A stretch of DNA of 58,509 bases from Geosiphon pyriformis. Lineage: Eukaryota; Glomeromycota; Glomeromycetes; Archaeosporales; Geosiphonaceae. This document shows positions 1 to 11,942 of this stretch, one piece after another (the stretch's first letter is position 1; each line of letters opens with the position of its first letter). The DNA lies in contig JAAOMT010000230.1 in NCBI GenBank assembly GCA_016748015.1, positions 1 to 58,509 on the forward strand, read 5' to 3'. Under the pieces are notes generated by a model. That model was not told the origin of the DNA and made no database searches. It saw nothing but the letters and a program-made list of their open reading frames with translations. The translations under genes and the position numbers were made by a program.

Positions 1-997
1 ATTTTTTGTTTTACTTTTAAAATTAATAAAAATCAGTTAGCTTTAATAAATATTTTGTTATTATCAGATTTAAATTAAATATTATAATTAATATAGTTAT
101 AATAAAATTAGTCTAATTTAATTACTTAAAAAAAAGTTATTTTTTAGCTTTTTGATTTTTTTGGTTATTTAAGTTAATATAAAAAAGATAATAATAAGAA
201 AAAATAGCTTAGTTATTAACTTATTATTAAAGATCTTAAAACTTTTTATGATAATAATAATTAAGACTAGTCTTAAATTATTACTTAAAAAAGACTTTAT
301 ATAAAGAAGAACTTATATTTAAAACTAGCAAAAACTGGCTTTCAATTATTTTATTTAAGAAAAATAATTTTACAAAGTGCTGTCAAACAGCTAATAAAAA
401 TACTACTAATTATTTCAAAAAATAAAGAGATTGCAACTTTTTTACTTTTTGTTCTGATTGTAATTATAAAAATATAAGAAAGAAAAAGTTTTTCTATCTT
501 ATTAATGTTTTTTCCAATATTACATAGTTTAAAGTATTACATAATTTAATTATAATATTTAGTTACATTTGTATTTTAAATAATTAATAATAGTATATGC
601 TAATTAATAATAGAAATTGAAAAAATGTTTTATACTAATTTTAACTTAACATTTTAAAAAAATAAATGAATTAGCTTTTTTGACAACTATGTAATTCTAA
701 GGTTTTAAACAAAATTTTGCTTTGTTGTCATTGTTTTTATTAAAACGATGTAAACTTATGCATAAATGATACGCAGAAACATACTTGATCACGGATAAAA
801 CATTGTTATTTGTTACACCACGATGGTAATTAGGATTCCAGTCACCCCCGATGCTTTTTAGAGGTTGAATCAACAATTTCCCCACCTTTTTTCGAAGAAA
901 TACAATCTGCCCGTTTCAGCAATCAACTTGTGTTTATTATACAAGTATTTGGTCCTATAACTCCTGCACTTAGCTTTGAATTTTTACCTTCTTCAAT
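1..997. other. AT-rich upstream region, no gene seen
   Basis: Nearly pure A/T sequence up to about 690, with stops in all frames and no recognisable protein. It looks like eroded repeat sequence, but I could not match it to the other copies in the window. From about 690 the base composition becomes normal; 900-997 is the likely promoter and 5' UTR of the SKP1 gene. Confidence 0.5.
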
Positions 998-1930
998 ATG
1001 AGCACCAGCGAAGCACCCAAGAAAGTGACCCTCAAGAGTTGCGACGAGCACGAATTTAAAGTCGATATAGCTGTTGCTAGCCGTTCCATCTTGCTAAAGA
1101 ATATGATTGAAGGTAAGTTATTACTGTTTTCTTTTTTTGCTCAGTAACTCTTTTCAATTTGTGTTTTCTCGGCTTAGGTTAGGGAGCGAGAAGTTTTTGG
1201 GTCTGGCTTTAATAAAATACATCTAAATTAAAATTTACTTGAATGTCTTACGCGTTAATTCTATCAACAAGACGTTGGAGAGACTGACCAATCTATCCCT
1301 CTTCCAAATGTTAATGAAAAGGTTCTAAAAAAGGCAAGAGGTCCCTTTAATTTTCGTCTATGGATCAATTACTTTATACATTTTAGTTTCGAACCTCGCA
1401 TAGTTTTTCTCTAAACCAATTTTGATTATGCAGGTGCTAGAATGGTGTGAGCATCATGTCAACGATCCCCAACAAAACAATGAGGACGATGACTCTCGTC
1501 GGCGAAATACTGAAATCGATGACTGGGATCAGAAATTTTTGAGCGTCGAGCAAGATATGCTTTTCGAAATAATCTTGGTAAAACAAATCAAAATATCTCG
1601 CGAGACTTTTGAAAATTCATCATTTAGAGCTGATCAAAACATTTTTAATAAAATTGTAGGCTGCTAATTATTTGGATATCAAGCCCTTGTTGTGAGTTTC
1701 AATCGCATTAGTTCCTCAAAGTAAATTGTCGTTTACTTTTTTAAATAAGATTTCTTAACCCATCCCTGTTTTTATTACTTAATAGGGACATTGGGTGCAA
1801 GACCGTTGCTAATATGATTAAAGGAAAGTCTCCAGAAGAAATTCGCACTACATTTAACATTCAGAATGACTTCACTCCTGAGGAGGAAGAACAAATCCGC
1901 AAGGAGAATGAATGGGCAGAAGATCGATAA
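998..1930 (+). CDS. SKP1: SKP1, SCF ubiquitin ligase adaptor (5 exons)
   Basis: SKP1 bridges F-box proteins to cullin-1 in SCF E3 ubiquitin ligases, in nucleus and cytosol, and in fungi also serves other complexes. Exons are 998-1112, 1272-1333, 1434-1577, 1660-1691 and 1786-1930. Joined, they give an unbroken 165-residue protein, the usual SKP1 length. The N-terminal BTB/POZ-like half opens with [16 protein letters not shown] and includes the segment [17 protein letters not shown]. The C-terminal F-box-binding half contains [19 protein letters not shown], then [20 protein letters not shown], and ends KENEWAEDR, all hallmark SKP1 sequence. Intron 2 (1334-1433) starts GCAAGA and ends CAG, so it appears to be a GC-AG intron; the other introns begin GT. 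The start is the only ATG that opens the conserved frame. Confidence 0.97.
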
Positions 1931-2250
1931 ACACGACCATAATACACTTGGCTAAGCGAATTTACATATGACAATCTAGCTTTGATCCAAAAATTGATAA
2001 AAACGAGCATCTTGGAAAGTAAACTTAGCGTTTGGATTAGTATTTCATACATGTTAGGTCATTAGAATAATTTGTTATTCTTCCCTTCTTTTCATTCATA
2101 TCCTTTAATTTCGTTGAACTGCTTCCTTCCTTCAACAGGAATTTTTTATTATGTCAATATCCAATAAAGCTTTATTTATCATATTATCGAATTTCAGTTT
2201 TTGAAATCGAGGAAAAAATTAGTGCGGGCAGTAGAGGTTTTACCATGTGC

Positions 2251-2321
2251 TGCGCCGTCCGGGAATCGAACCCGGGCCTAAAGCTTGGGAAGCTTCAATT
2301 CTGCCACTAAACTAACGGCGC
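2251..2321 (-). tRNA. tRNA-Gly (anticodon CCC)
   Basis: On the minus strand the 71-nt sequence folds as a cloverleaf. The acceptor stem GCGCCGT pairs with ACGGCGC followed by discriminator A. The D arm contains TAGTTTAGTGGCAGA, the anticodon stem GAAGC pairs with GCTTT, and the T arm carries the B-box GGTTCGATTCC. The 7-nt anticodon loop is TTCCCAA, giving anticodon CCC (reads GGG). No intron. A run of T on the minus strand about 30 nt downstream could serve as Pol III terminator. Confidence 0.95.
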
Positions 2322-3123
2322 TTTTTGAGTCAAAAGTGAATAAATTTTAACCATAATACTATTTTATTTGCAAAAATAAAATATTTCATGAAAGTTTTAT
2401 TTTAACCATTGATATTACTATTTTATTTTTATGAAAATATTTTAGTTATTTGAAAAGTATATAAATCATTAAAAACCCATTTCAATCATTTATAGTTTTA
2501 ATATTATGTATATTAAAAATAACTAGATTTTTCAAATTGTCACATTAATTTTGTAAATAATAAAGTCGATTACTTTAAATTTTTTGAAATCAAATTTATA
2601 TGTAGGTAAATAAAAAAATTATAATAATATATTATTATACAATATCTTGAATCTTTATACAAATTCAAAACAAACTAGATTCAGAATTTTTTCAGAGAAT
2701 TGTTTTAGCCAGGTTAAAAATTGAAAGGCTTTAAAAAAATGGCATGTCGTTTTTTTGATATTCCAAGTTGACTGAAAAGACAATTATTGCGATTGTCTCT
2801 CAAGACTCGGAAAGTACTACCCTTGCGAATATCGAAACTTTGCATGATTTAAATGCTAATCAAGGGAAAAAAAGGGCTATTTCGCCTCGAAAATAATACA
2901 CGAATAAGGCCAGTGAAACAAGGCTCTACAGTCTAACAGCAGGCTTACTTCAGTTTGATTTTGTGAAAATGATTATTAAACCGCATGCTGTGTCCTGACC
3001 TAAAAAATTATGCAATTTCAAATTAAATGTCAAAGCGTAATCTTTGAAAAATGAATTTATAGATTTTATTATCACCTTCTATTTTATACACTCTCAAGAA
3101 TCGAATTTTACATCAGCATGATC
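2322..3123. other. intergenic, no gene seen
   Basis: AT-rich to about 2700, then more balanced but without an extended reading frame or recognisable domain. It holds the upstream side of the tRNA and the 3' flank of the SNAPC4-like gene. Confidence 0.4.
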
Positions 3124-3559
3124 CTAGTGAGCAATCAACTCTTCCATTTCCCCGTTTCCTAGCATCGCCGCCCAGCCAAAAATCTTCCGGAATTTATCTT
3201 GCAAAATTTGAAATTGTTCAGATTTTTGTTCCTTTGCATTCAAGGGTTTTCCTGTGACAAAATTTTTTTAAAATCCTGGTAAACCGATAAGGCAATTACA
3301 TTATTACTCACCTTGTGTATTTTCCAGAAGTTTGATCAAAGCTTCGCCGGCCAAGATAGAGGGAGGTTGGGGCTTGAAATGACCAAGTTCCTTTCCATTA
3401 GAAGGCATTGCCATTTTCTTAGCCTTTTCGGATTTTTTGGGCCTTTTAATTTCATTAGCTTTTTCGGCTTTTTTGGCTTGCCTTTTCTTCACTTTGTCCT
3501 CTCGTGTAGATAGAGACTTGTATCTTCGCCAACACTAAAAATTAATTATCATTGAGTAG

Positions 3560-3657
<98 letters not shown>

Positions 3658-5797
3658 GTTATTATTATTATTAATATCTCTAAAGCGGAATAGTAATTCA
3701 AAATAATTTACCTGATTATCTGTTCGCCCTTTACTTATTCGTGTAGCAATTCTGGACCAATTGCCCACTCCGATTTCCTTTACTAAATTTATGAGAAGTT
3801 CATCCTCCTTAAGAATTCGTTTGAAAATTCCCAAAATTAAAGTTAGACGTGAGAAATAATGAGCTGATCCTAAAATCTTTTCACGGCATATAAAAATACC
3901 TCCGCTGTCCATTTTTCTTTGTTCAGACTGGGGTCCAAAACATTTGTCCACCTTTCGCGACATTGAACATCTGTTCTACCGAGAACGTATTTTTGAACTT
4001 TAACCCATCTCCCAACGCCATACACTTTGACTGCATTTCTTAGAGCCTGAAAATAGGCAACAGTTATTATTTGTGGTTTCAAATCCAAAACTATTTGTCC
4101 TTATATATTTCATATATTTGTAATTGACATAATCTCTCTTCTTCATAATCTACCTCGTCTTCTTCTGGCTCCCATCGCCCGTTCCGAATCTCAGGGGTCA
4201 GAGATTTTGTCCACCTGTGCATACATTGTTGGCCAGTTCGATCGTCAAGGCAATGAGCCACTATCAAAAATATGAAAAATGCTCAAGCGTATGAATACTT
4301 TCTTGAAAAAAAAAAAAAGACAAATTCTGTTTTCACCTTGTTGCCAATTTTTTTCCCCATATAAATCAACAGCTTCAATAAGAATCCTATCTTCTTCTTC
4401 CGTCCACTTTCTGTTAATGGTGTGAGATCATTGAGGATATTAGTAAAAGTTGAGAACCGGGATTAACCATTTATATATATATCAGAATATCTGCTCATGG
4501 TGAAAAAGATTCATAAGCTACCGTCTGACAGCAACTTGTTTAGACCATTCCTTAAAACAAGCGGCCGCTGTTCTATTATTCTAAAAATTTTGAGAATAGC
4601 TGATGATAAGGTAGTAGGTGAATTGAGAAGCCATACTACTACCACCAAAGGCTGAAAATTACCCCGTGCGCTATGGCAATCTTTTTCCAGTCTCTTCGAT
4701 TGTGCCTGTCTGCCACGGAACGTAGATTAGTTACTTCTGCTTTGCTCCAAGGACCTTCATTGACCAAAGGGTGATCATGATTTGTCCATTGTATAAGGCA
4801 TTCAGCAGGGGTTCTTGATGGAAGCTGTAATGATTAGAAGGCGATAAAATTGAAATAGATCTTCATCTGCAAATAGGTTAATAAGAGAAACATTCTCTTC
4901 TTACATATCTCTTTGCTTGCTGTTCGAATTGTAAGTCTTGGACGTTATCGAGAATTTGTTGATCAGAAAAGTGTACGACATCTTTGTAACTCCGGTTACT
5001 AGAAAGTTGAATAAAGTAGTATCGTGATAAATATGTATTGCTTCAATTGAAAAGCCTAAACCTTTCATTGATGGCCTACCAACGAGATAATTCAACTTAC
5101 CTGGCCATAAGTTTCTTTGCTAATAGTTTCATGTTACGTTCTTTTACCGCCTTGGCTAAAAGGGCTTTTTCCGAAGCCAACCCTAACTCCATGCCAAATA
5201 AGATGAGATTCTTGATTGGTAAGTTGTGAAATTTTACACGAAAATTACGTCCTTACATCTCTGGGACTTTGGAAGTGTCGCTGGAATGTTACGCTTTTTA
5301 ATTGTGTCTTCGTTATCGGGTGGGGTCTGTGAATAAAACGTAACAGATTGAATTAATACTGCTGAGACCTAAAAAATACTAGAGGTGTACACAAATCAAA
5401 GGGTACTCGCTTCGTTGTTTTTGTCAACAAAAAAAGGTGGTCCGAAAAACGGGACATTTCTTGTATTGAGCTCGGACTTTGTTTTTGGTGATTCTTTGTT
5501 TTCTTCTTCATGTTTTAACTCTTTTAGACGACTCTGTTTTACTTTAGAATTTCACAGCAAGAGAATGGATCGAAAGAATTACCGAGGAAAAGGGCTAGAG
5601 TTCAGTACCTGGAGGCCCAGATTTCTTTTTCTAGACTCCTCAAAGGCTAATAATCTTTCCTTTATTTTTAATTGAAGTTGCCTATTTAGCTCCAACGCTT
5701 TGAGGATATTTTGTTTTTTATTTTCAACAGTGTCCAAAGTTGCACTCTCACAACCCATGGGATCGTCTACGCGTAAGGTGGAAGCGTTCTCGTCCAT
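3124..5797 (-). CDS. SNAPC4-like multi-Myb-repeat protein (13 exons)
   Basis: Likely homologue of SNAPC4/SNAP190, the Myb subunit of the complex that binds the proximal sequence element of snRNA promoters. Exons, 5' to 3' on the minus strand: 5797-5609, 5533-5411, 5326-5257, 5182-5101, 4998-4905, 4824-4663, 4580-4522, 4410-4337, 4260-4154, 4046-3900, 3807-3712, 3534-3312 and 3251-3124; the product is 517 aa. Residues 1-127 include a coiled stretch and the motif PPDNEDTIKKR. A half repeat (CLIQWTNHDHP) at about 190-205 precedes four Myb repeats, starting near 208 (GPWSKAEV), 260 (RKWTEEED), 310 (GRWEPEED) and 365 (KWTAEED), each with spaced tryptophans. A half plus four repeats is the SNAPC4 layout. 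A Lys/Ala-rich linker follows. Keeping frame between exons 2 and 3 requires a GC donor (GCGAGT, 5410-5405). Alternative: another R2R3-type Myb, but the 4.5-repeat order argues against it. Confidence 0.85.
3561..3657. repeat. (GAT)n microsatellite, about 32 units, intronic
   Basis: An uninterrupted GAT array followed by a short ATT run, inside intron 11 of the SNAPC4-like gene (3535-3711). Read on the minus strand it would encode polyhistidine, but the splice sites on both sides exclude it from the mRNA. Confidence 0.9.
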
Positions 5798-6442
5798 GAT
5801 GTTATTAGTTGTAATGAGTCTAAAAAGGTGGTATTTCAATGACTGAATCAAAAATTTGTGCGAATCAATCAAAACCCCGTGACGTATCGCCTCACATGTA
5901 GAGCTTTTATAATAGGGTTAGGATAAAATCTTTACAATTCATTTCAAACTCGGTAATAATTACACGTTTCAAAATCAAAAGGGCCCAAATTTATATTCGA
6001 AAACTTATGCGAAAAAATTAGATAGTGTGACCCCGACTGACAATGAGAGGGTAATACTGACATGAAGAGGAGCATTTGAACAAAATAATAATAATTGATC
6101 TGGGAAAAACTAACACCAAAACTCAAAGGAATAGATGTGACGAGAGAAGACAGTAGATGAGCGCAGATAGCGAACGACAGGAAAGGTCGTCTTTTGCAAT
6201 GGACAACCTCCCACTTTTTCTCATTCCGTGCTCGATCACCTCAATAGAAATATCAACAAGATCCTCATCATCAACTTTGATTCTCCTTTCAGGTTAATAA
6301 TCTGTTGTTCTATCTTCTCGAAATGATTAATGTGTATTTCATGAATTAAGGGTTTCTCAATTCAACTAATTTCACTTGATAAATGATAATAATTTAGTTT
6401 TTGCCTCACAGATCACCGGATTCCAGATCATTAATAGTTGAC
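5798..6442. other. intergenic, promoter side of the SNAPC4-like gene
   Basis: Separates two genes transcribed leftward. It should hold the promoter of the SNAPC4-like gene and the 3' UTR of the zinc-cluster gene. A short open stretch starting at 6199 (+) was judged too small to call. Confidence 0.4.
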
Positions 6443-7707
6443 TCAAGATAGTATAGGTAAGAACTGTATGTAAAATAATGAGAAAACTTTGGGTTAGGAA
6501 ATAGAAATAGAAATAGAAATAGAATAGTTGGATCGATTAGACGGTGTTTCATACTCACATTGCCCACCACAGCAAGTGGAATATCAAAAATATCACGTTT
6601 AATTGTGAAACAAAAGGTGCATGGTACCGGCCTTCCTTGGGGACTCACTAGGATACAAGGGCTCATTATTGAAGGGGTGCAATTATCAAAGGCGTGAGCC
6701 GCAAATTTTTCCCAATATTCTACAGCCGATTGATTATCCATTACCTGGGAAAGAAAATAATATCGAAGAAAATTTCAGCTTTTGGGTAAAAAAGCCAGAC
6801 AGACGAGCGTCAGGGAATTAAAATCTACCTCGTAAATGTACATGGCTTTTCCTAGTAGCTGCTCCCGGGACCATTGGGTAAGCAAAGAGAATTCCTTTCC
6901 TACTAAGGCGATTTGTCCTGTACGACGCCATACAACAGTCGGCGTACCGGAGAAACTGATTAGCTTATCGAATTCCTGAAAATCGTGAAAAAGCAGAAAA
7001 AGGTTAAAATTTTAATTGGTAGAAAAACTATTTTTTTTTACGGAAAACTTACTATTAAAAGGGGAATTAATAATTGTTTCACGAACCAATAATGTCCTTT
7101 GAAAGCATTTTTCCATGAATATTAGATCCTCTTCCGTGAGATTCATGATTAATGCGATGAATGAAGGTCTAAAAGTGGCCAAGGCATGAACTATACGTTT
7201 AATATGTTCCTTATCCATTCTAGAGGATGGGAAAAACAAATGTGGAATGAGGATATCTGAAAAAGAGTTACGGCACGGCACATTCACACACATGGTTTAT
7301 TACCTCTCGCGGACCCACTTGACAAGATAATGAAATCCTTCGGTGTAAGAGAAAGGTTTTGTCACATTCCCGTAAACGTTTTGGGGTGTATTTATACTAG
7401 ATTTTCTTTTACTGCCATTGGTGTCTCTTTTCAAACCGTTATTTAAAGCGCCAGGGATTGTTGTGTTAACAGGGGTCGTGGTTGCCGTTGTTGGCCAGGA
7501 ATGATCCATCATATCCATGTTGGCGAAACCAGGATGTGAGGCTATTCCCTCGGGTGAAGCCGAGTTTAACATATGGTTCAACATTGAATATTCCATCGTG
7601 ACAGCTTCTGAACCAAACCCATAGTTTGCAGTTGTCAAGGGAAAGTACATATTCGTAGGATCAGTTAAATTTCCAGCTGTGAGAGTTAAATTATTAAAAT
7701 TATTAAA

Positions 7708-7757
<50 letters not shown>

Positions 7758-8707
7758 TTGGCTTAAGTGAAATCGGAAAAATAATAATTTCTTTCACTAT
7801 ATCCGGGAACGAATTTCGTTTTAGGCTTGAAAACCAGGTGCCGACTCGATTTCTCACCCCATGACAAAGGAATAACGCGAAGTTCGCGCTACCACTTTGT
7901 CAAAAGCCTAAAAATCGTCGACTTATAAATGTCTGACATACTTGATTTCACAACTCTACCTCAGTGAGAAGACAGATCTTCTAAATAACTTAGCAGGAGC
8001 AGCAGCAGCAGCAGCAAGTTGCCATGATGATTTTGGTAAGAATACTCACTGGGGGGTTGTTGGAATCCGTTATGCATAAAAACGCTCTGATTTGTGGTTG
8101 GTAGAACTGGATTTGACGAAGAATCATAGAATTCCATAAGAGGGTGATTAAGAATATGAGGATTGTAAGGAAAAGGTGTCGGAGAAAAAGGAGTTGATGG
8201 TGGAGTGGATGGAGTATTTACAAATTGGGATAATAGGAGAGGTGGTAGGGTGTGGAGTTGCAACGGTGGTGGAATAGGACGTTCGGTTGTTGATGAGGGT
8301 AACAGTGATTGATTTTGTGGTTCAACCAAAGGTGTAACCGAGGTTTTTGGTAGTTGTGAGGATGATGATGATGATAATGATGATGATGATGGTGATGATG
8401 ATGATGATGGTTGTGGTTGTGGTTGTGGTGGTAGGGGCGATTGAGATAAACGCTATAAAAATAAAAAGGAATTTGAGAAAAAGTATAAGCTTACATGGAA
8501 AAAAAGCTATGAATAAAGAATTTTTTCAAAATAAATAAATCAATTAATGAACGAATGTAAAGATGTGACAGCTAGATAAATTGGATATAAAAACATACAA
8601 TTGGTTGGCCAAAATAATTATGAAGAGAAAATGGTGTTTGAGATAGATCAGTTTTGTAATTATCACAACAATCAAAATCGACGTGATGGTGGTGGTGGTG
8701 GTGGTGG

Positions 8708-8771
<64 letters not shown>

Positions 8772-9677
8772 GCATTAATCGAGATGATGATTTTGATTGT
8801 GATTTTTGTGATCGTTCCAATTGAATTTGTCGTTGATCGGAATGTGGCGGCAACAATGTTGTTTGATCAGAAGTAAGTTGAGGGGTAATATACACTATTG
8901 GTTAGTAAAAAATTGAAATTCAATAGTAAGAAATATTCCCCCCGAAAACAAATGCAAGTACGATGGCCGCAAACAAAAGCCGGTCGTCTTGCATGTGTTT
9001 TTTTTTAAAAAAAATAAATAAATAAATAATCGCGGGGTCAAAGGTAATTGACTCGACTAAAAATTCAGGAAAATTGCGCACCATCATAATTCGAGTCTTG
9101 CAAGTATTTTGCTTTTTTGCGTATTCCATCTGTACAGGTGGGTGCCAGATCTCGTTTTATACATCGTTGACAAGGTCTTGCTGGGGAGAGAGAGAGAGAG
9201 AGAGAGAAAAGTTGAAATATTAGGTATTAAAAATCGGGAAATTTTTGATTTCGGATGAAAATCATAAAAAATAAATGATATTTCGATCAATAAAGATTCA
9301 CAAAAAAAACTCCCCGCGAGAAAACCCAAAGGGAAAAAAAATCAACAATCTAAAGTTCTGCCCACGATTGTGCGGTAACCACGCCCAAAGATCCTCTGAC
9401 GAAAGAGTGATCACCACACAATCCGACTTTACTAAATTAATACGCAACAAAGAACGGTAATAGGAAAAAGAAAGAATAGGGAAAATGGTGAAAAATACTT
9501 ACAGTCATCACAGGTTAGGTGAGCTTTTTGACAGTGGAAACAAGCACGAGTTGCTTTTTTTCTACGGGGTGGGGGACTTGTCTCGGTATGCTCGGAACTT
9601 GAAGTTTGAGCACTTTCTGGAGGCTCTTTATCTTTGCTATTCGGGGTGTTATTCATAATGGTGGTTTGATTAATCAT
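6443..9677 (-). CDS. ERT1/AcuK-family Zn2Cys6 transcription factor (9 exons)
   Basis: Nuclear zinc-cluster regulator of the ERT1/AcuK/GSM1 family, which in ascomycetes controls gluconeogenic and non-fermentable carbon genes; that role here is inferred. Exons: 9677-9503, 9180-9082, 8894-8599, 8452-8050, 7676-7304, 7219-7087, 6975-6829, 6744-6559 and 6463-6443; 610 aa. The zinc cluster has Cys at about 46, 49, 56, 62, 65 and 74 ([18 protein letters not shown], then RPCQRCIKR), followed by the family signature [10 protein letters not shown]. The middle is low complexity: about 21 Gln then 9 His, polySer and Pro-rich tracts. The C-terminal half holds [33 protein letters not shown] and the PAS-like segment [20 protein letters not shown], ending [20 protein letters not shown] then FLPILS. 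The donor of intron 6 (GTTCGT) is non-consensus but required for frame. A second Met lies seven codons downstream of the chosen start. Confidence 0.9.
7708..7753. repeat. (ATT)n microsatellite, intronic
   Basis: About 15 ATT units in intron 4 (7677-8049) of the zinc-cluster gene. On the minus strand it would read as polyasparagine, but the acceptor at 7677-7678 lies downstream of it, so it is removed by splicing. Confidence 0.8.
8353..8435. repeat. coding GAT/TTGTGG triplet and hexamer repeats
   Basis: Imperfect GAT and TTGTGG repeats within exon 4 of the zinc-cluster gene. In the coding frame they give a Pro/Gln tract followed by a Ser-rich tract. Confidence 0.8.
8685..8773. repeat. coding triplet repeats (polyQ then polyH)
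   Basis: Consecutive GGT and TTG arrays in exon 3 of the zinc-cluster gene; on the coding strand they are CAA and CAC runs encoding roughly 21 Gln and 9 His. Likely length-polymorphic between strains. Confidence 0.9.
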
Positions 9678-9983
9678 ATAGGATAGCTTATTATTATATT
9701 GCCTTAGACACACACAGTTTTTGCCTTTTTCAATTTTTGACTAACAAGAAAGAAGCAGCGGAACGATCTCAAAAAATAAATTAATAAAGCACTAAAAATC
9801 GTCTAAAAGAAAGAGTTTTTAAAAATGAGGTATTGTTTCAAGGATAATAACTTGAGAAGAGAAAATTTTTTCTTTAAAATAAAATATAAAGAGATCAAAA
9901 ATTATCAAATAGAAAATCGAAAGACAATTTGATTTATTAAATCAAGGTTCTTTGATTATATATATAGGAAAAACTGTCAAATG

Positions 9984-9985
<2 letters not shown>

Positions 9986-10017
<32 letters not shown>

Positions 10018-10037
10018 TTTATTATTATTATTATTAA
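9986..10037. repeat. (AAT)n-(ATT)n inverted microsatellite
   Basis: About ten AAT units run directly into about six ATT units, making a self-complementary hairpin-forming repeat. Confidence 0.85.
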
Positions 10038-10335
10038 AGGAAAAGGAAAAGGCTCATTAGCAAATGATATTTCTAAAAGAAATATTTTTAAATATATACG
10101 CGTAGTTGATAATGACGAAAGAGTTTTTTATAAAAATTAGATTTATATTATTGTGTGTACAACAACTTGATTGAATTGTCTTTTCTTTTCTTTTTTCTTT
10201 TTTTTTTTTTTCAGATCTTAATTCTCATGGCCTAGGCAAGTGACGGTTAAAATATCTGTAACAGTACATTTTTAATGAATTTATATTTATTTTAGAGGTT
10301 TTATACGATTATGTATTTATTTTAATGAAAAGAAA

Positions 10336-10344
10336 GAAAGAAAG

Positions 10345-10377
<33 letters not shown>

Positions 10378-10409
10378 ATTGTTGTTNNNNNNNNNNNNNN
10401 NNNNNNGAT

Positions 10410-10461
<52 letters not shown>
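10336..10461. repeat. poly-A tracts around a 20-nt N gap
   Basis: Long A runs lie on both sides of N at 10387-10406. The gap is probably a homopolymer assembly failure. Confidence 0.9.
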
Positions 10462-10463
<2 letters not shown>

Positions 10464-11229
10464 ATACAAAACTTGAATCATCAAATTTTCCTGAATTAGG
10501 AAAAACGACAAAAAAAAATATATTCAAGAATAGAAGATTATTATTATTATTATTATTATTTTACTATTTCAAAAAAGAATCCAACCAATCACTGATTCGA
10601 TTGCTATCGTTCATATATGAAGAGTAGATTGACAATCAAAAAAAAAAAAATTTTTATTTATTTTGATTGGAATTCAAAATTTCTAATGATCGAAAAATCT
10701 AGCATGACACCGAGAAAAGTTAATTAAAAAAAAAAAAAGATTTAAATGAAAAATGACGAGAAAAGCAGGTCAAAAGAGATTCCAAAAATTTTTAGAGGGA
10801 GTACAAATTGATGCATTAAGAATAAACAATGAAAATAAAAAAATAAAAAATAAAAGCGAATATCAAATTTTTAATCAGGGATGATTTTCATAATAAAAAT
10901 TTTTGCAAGAACCAATCATAACTAAAGTTTAAAAAAAATTAAACAAAATTTTTTGAAACATGCAATCATTAAAAAGAAAAAAGGTTAAGGGTGTTTGAGA
11001 AATTTGAAAGAATGATTCACCCAATATCTCCGAGTAATTTTTTGATCGTAAATTGGAATCAATTCAAGGAGCGATTTTAAAAAATCCGAAAAACCTTTTG
11101 GGTTATTTTATGTGTATTTCAATTTTAATTTAAAAATCATTATAATCTAGTGACCTTGAAGGTTAAAAAACGTAAGAAACAAAAAAATCTCAACATGATC
11201 AAATTCCATTCTGAAAGAGCATTCCCCAG

Positions 11230-11270
11230 TTGTTGTTGTTGTTGTTGTTGTCGTTGCTGCTGTTATTATT

Positions 11271-11305
<35 letters not shown>

Positions 11306-11334
11306 TACTGTTGTTGTTGTTGTTGTTGTTGTTG
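11230..11334. repeat. compound (GTT)n-(ATT)n-(GTT)n microsatellite
   Basis: A GTT array, a short GCT interruption, an ATT array, then GTT again. Confidence 0.9.
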
Positions 11335-11450
11335 ATTGAGCGTCTGAATTAAAACTTTTAAACCCTGTATTTCAACAAATCATCTGGAAAGAGAAGTTTA
11401 ACCTGGCAATTTCCAAAGTTTTTTTCGATTGCTCTTTTCAATAAATATAA

Positions 11451-11482
11451 ATATCAATATCAATATCAATATCAATATCAAC
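11451..11482. repeat. (ATATCA)n hexamer repeat
   Basis: About five units of ATATCA. Confidence 0.85.
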
Positions 11483-11860
11483 AGTTTGTATTTTAATCAC
11501 TGAAATAAAGAATAATATAATGTAATAATAAATTACAGGATGGAAAAGTTAGTAAATCTTGGAAGTCTATTATTTTAAAGGGATGGTTTTAATATGATTG
11601 TTATTGTTTATAACTAGATTTTTTTTGTTCTATTGGTATCACTGTTTAAAAAGCTTTTTACCTGTTTTTTCAATATGATAACATTTTGGAAATTTCTCAA
11701 GATTTTTTTTGTATAAAGTGTTTTATTTAGAGCATGTTCGACTAGAAAGACAACAATTAAACAATGACATGAATTATAACGTGAATTTCAATATATTGTG
11801 TTCAAATAATGTTGAGAGATTTACATTTGACATCAGGTAATCAAAATTAGCAAAAGAGCA

Positions 11861-11942
11861 TACTACTACTACTACTACTACTACTACTATTACTACTACT
11901 ACTACTATTACAATTACTATTACTATTACTACTACTATTACT
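11861..11942. repeat. (CTA)n with TTA interruptions
   Basis: Imperfect trinucleotide array of CTA with TTA and CAATTA variants. Confidence 0.85.

Noticed and set aside
697-885. 62-codon minus-strand frame upstream of SKP1
   Set aside because: No recognisable protein and it overlaps the likely SKP1 promoter region.
3535-3963. 142-codon frame with about 32 histidines
   Set aside because: The His run is the (GAT)n array inside intron 11 of the SNAPC4-like gene; splice sites on both sides connect conserved Myb sequence without it.
6199-6295. Short open stretch beginning MDNLPLFLIPC with a possible donor at its end
   Set aside because: About 32 codons, no matching downstream exon, no homology recognised.
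7754-7857. Coding extension of zinc-cluster exon 5 through polyasparagine
   Set aside because: A good acceptor (CTCTCACAG) after the repeat keeps frame with exon 4, so the region is intronic.
7679-7864. Plus-strand polyleucine frame
   Set aside because: Antisense reading of an intronic ATT microsatellite; no other protein-like sequence.
8601-8876. Plus-strand Gly/Val-rich frame
   Set aside because: Antisense of the polyQ/polyH-coding exon of the zinc-cluster gene.
10309-10627. Frames rich in Lys or Phe around the small N gap
   Set aside because: Translations of poly-A and poly-T runs.
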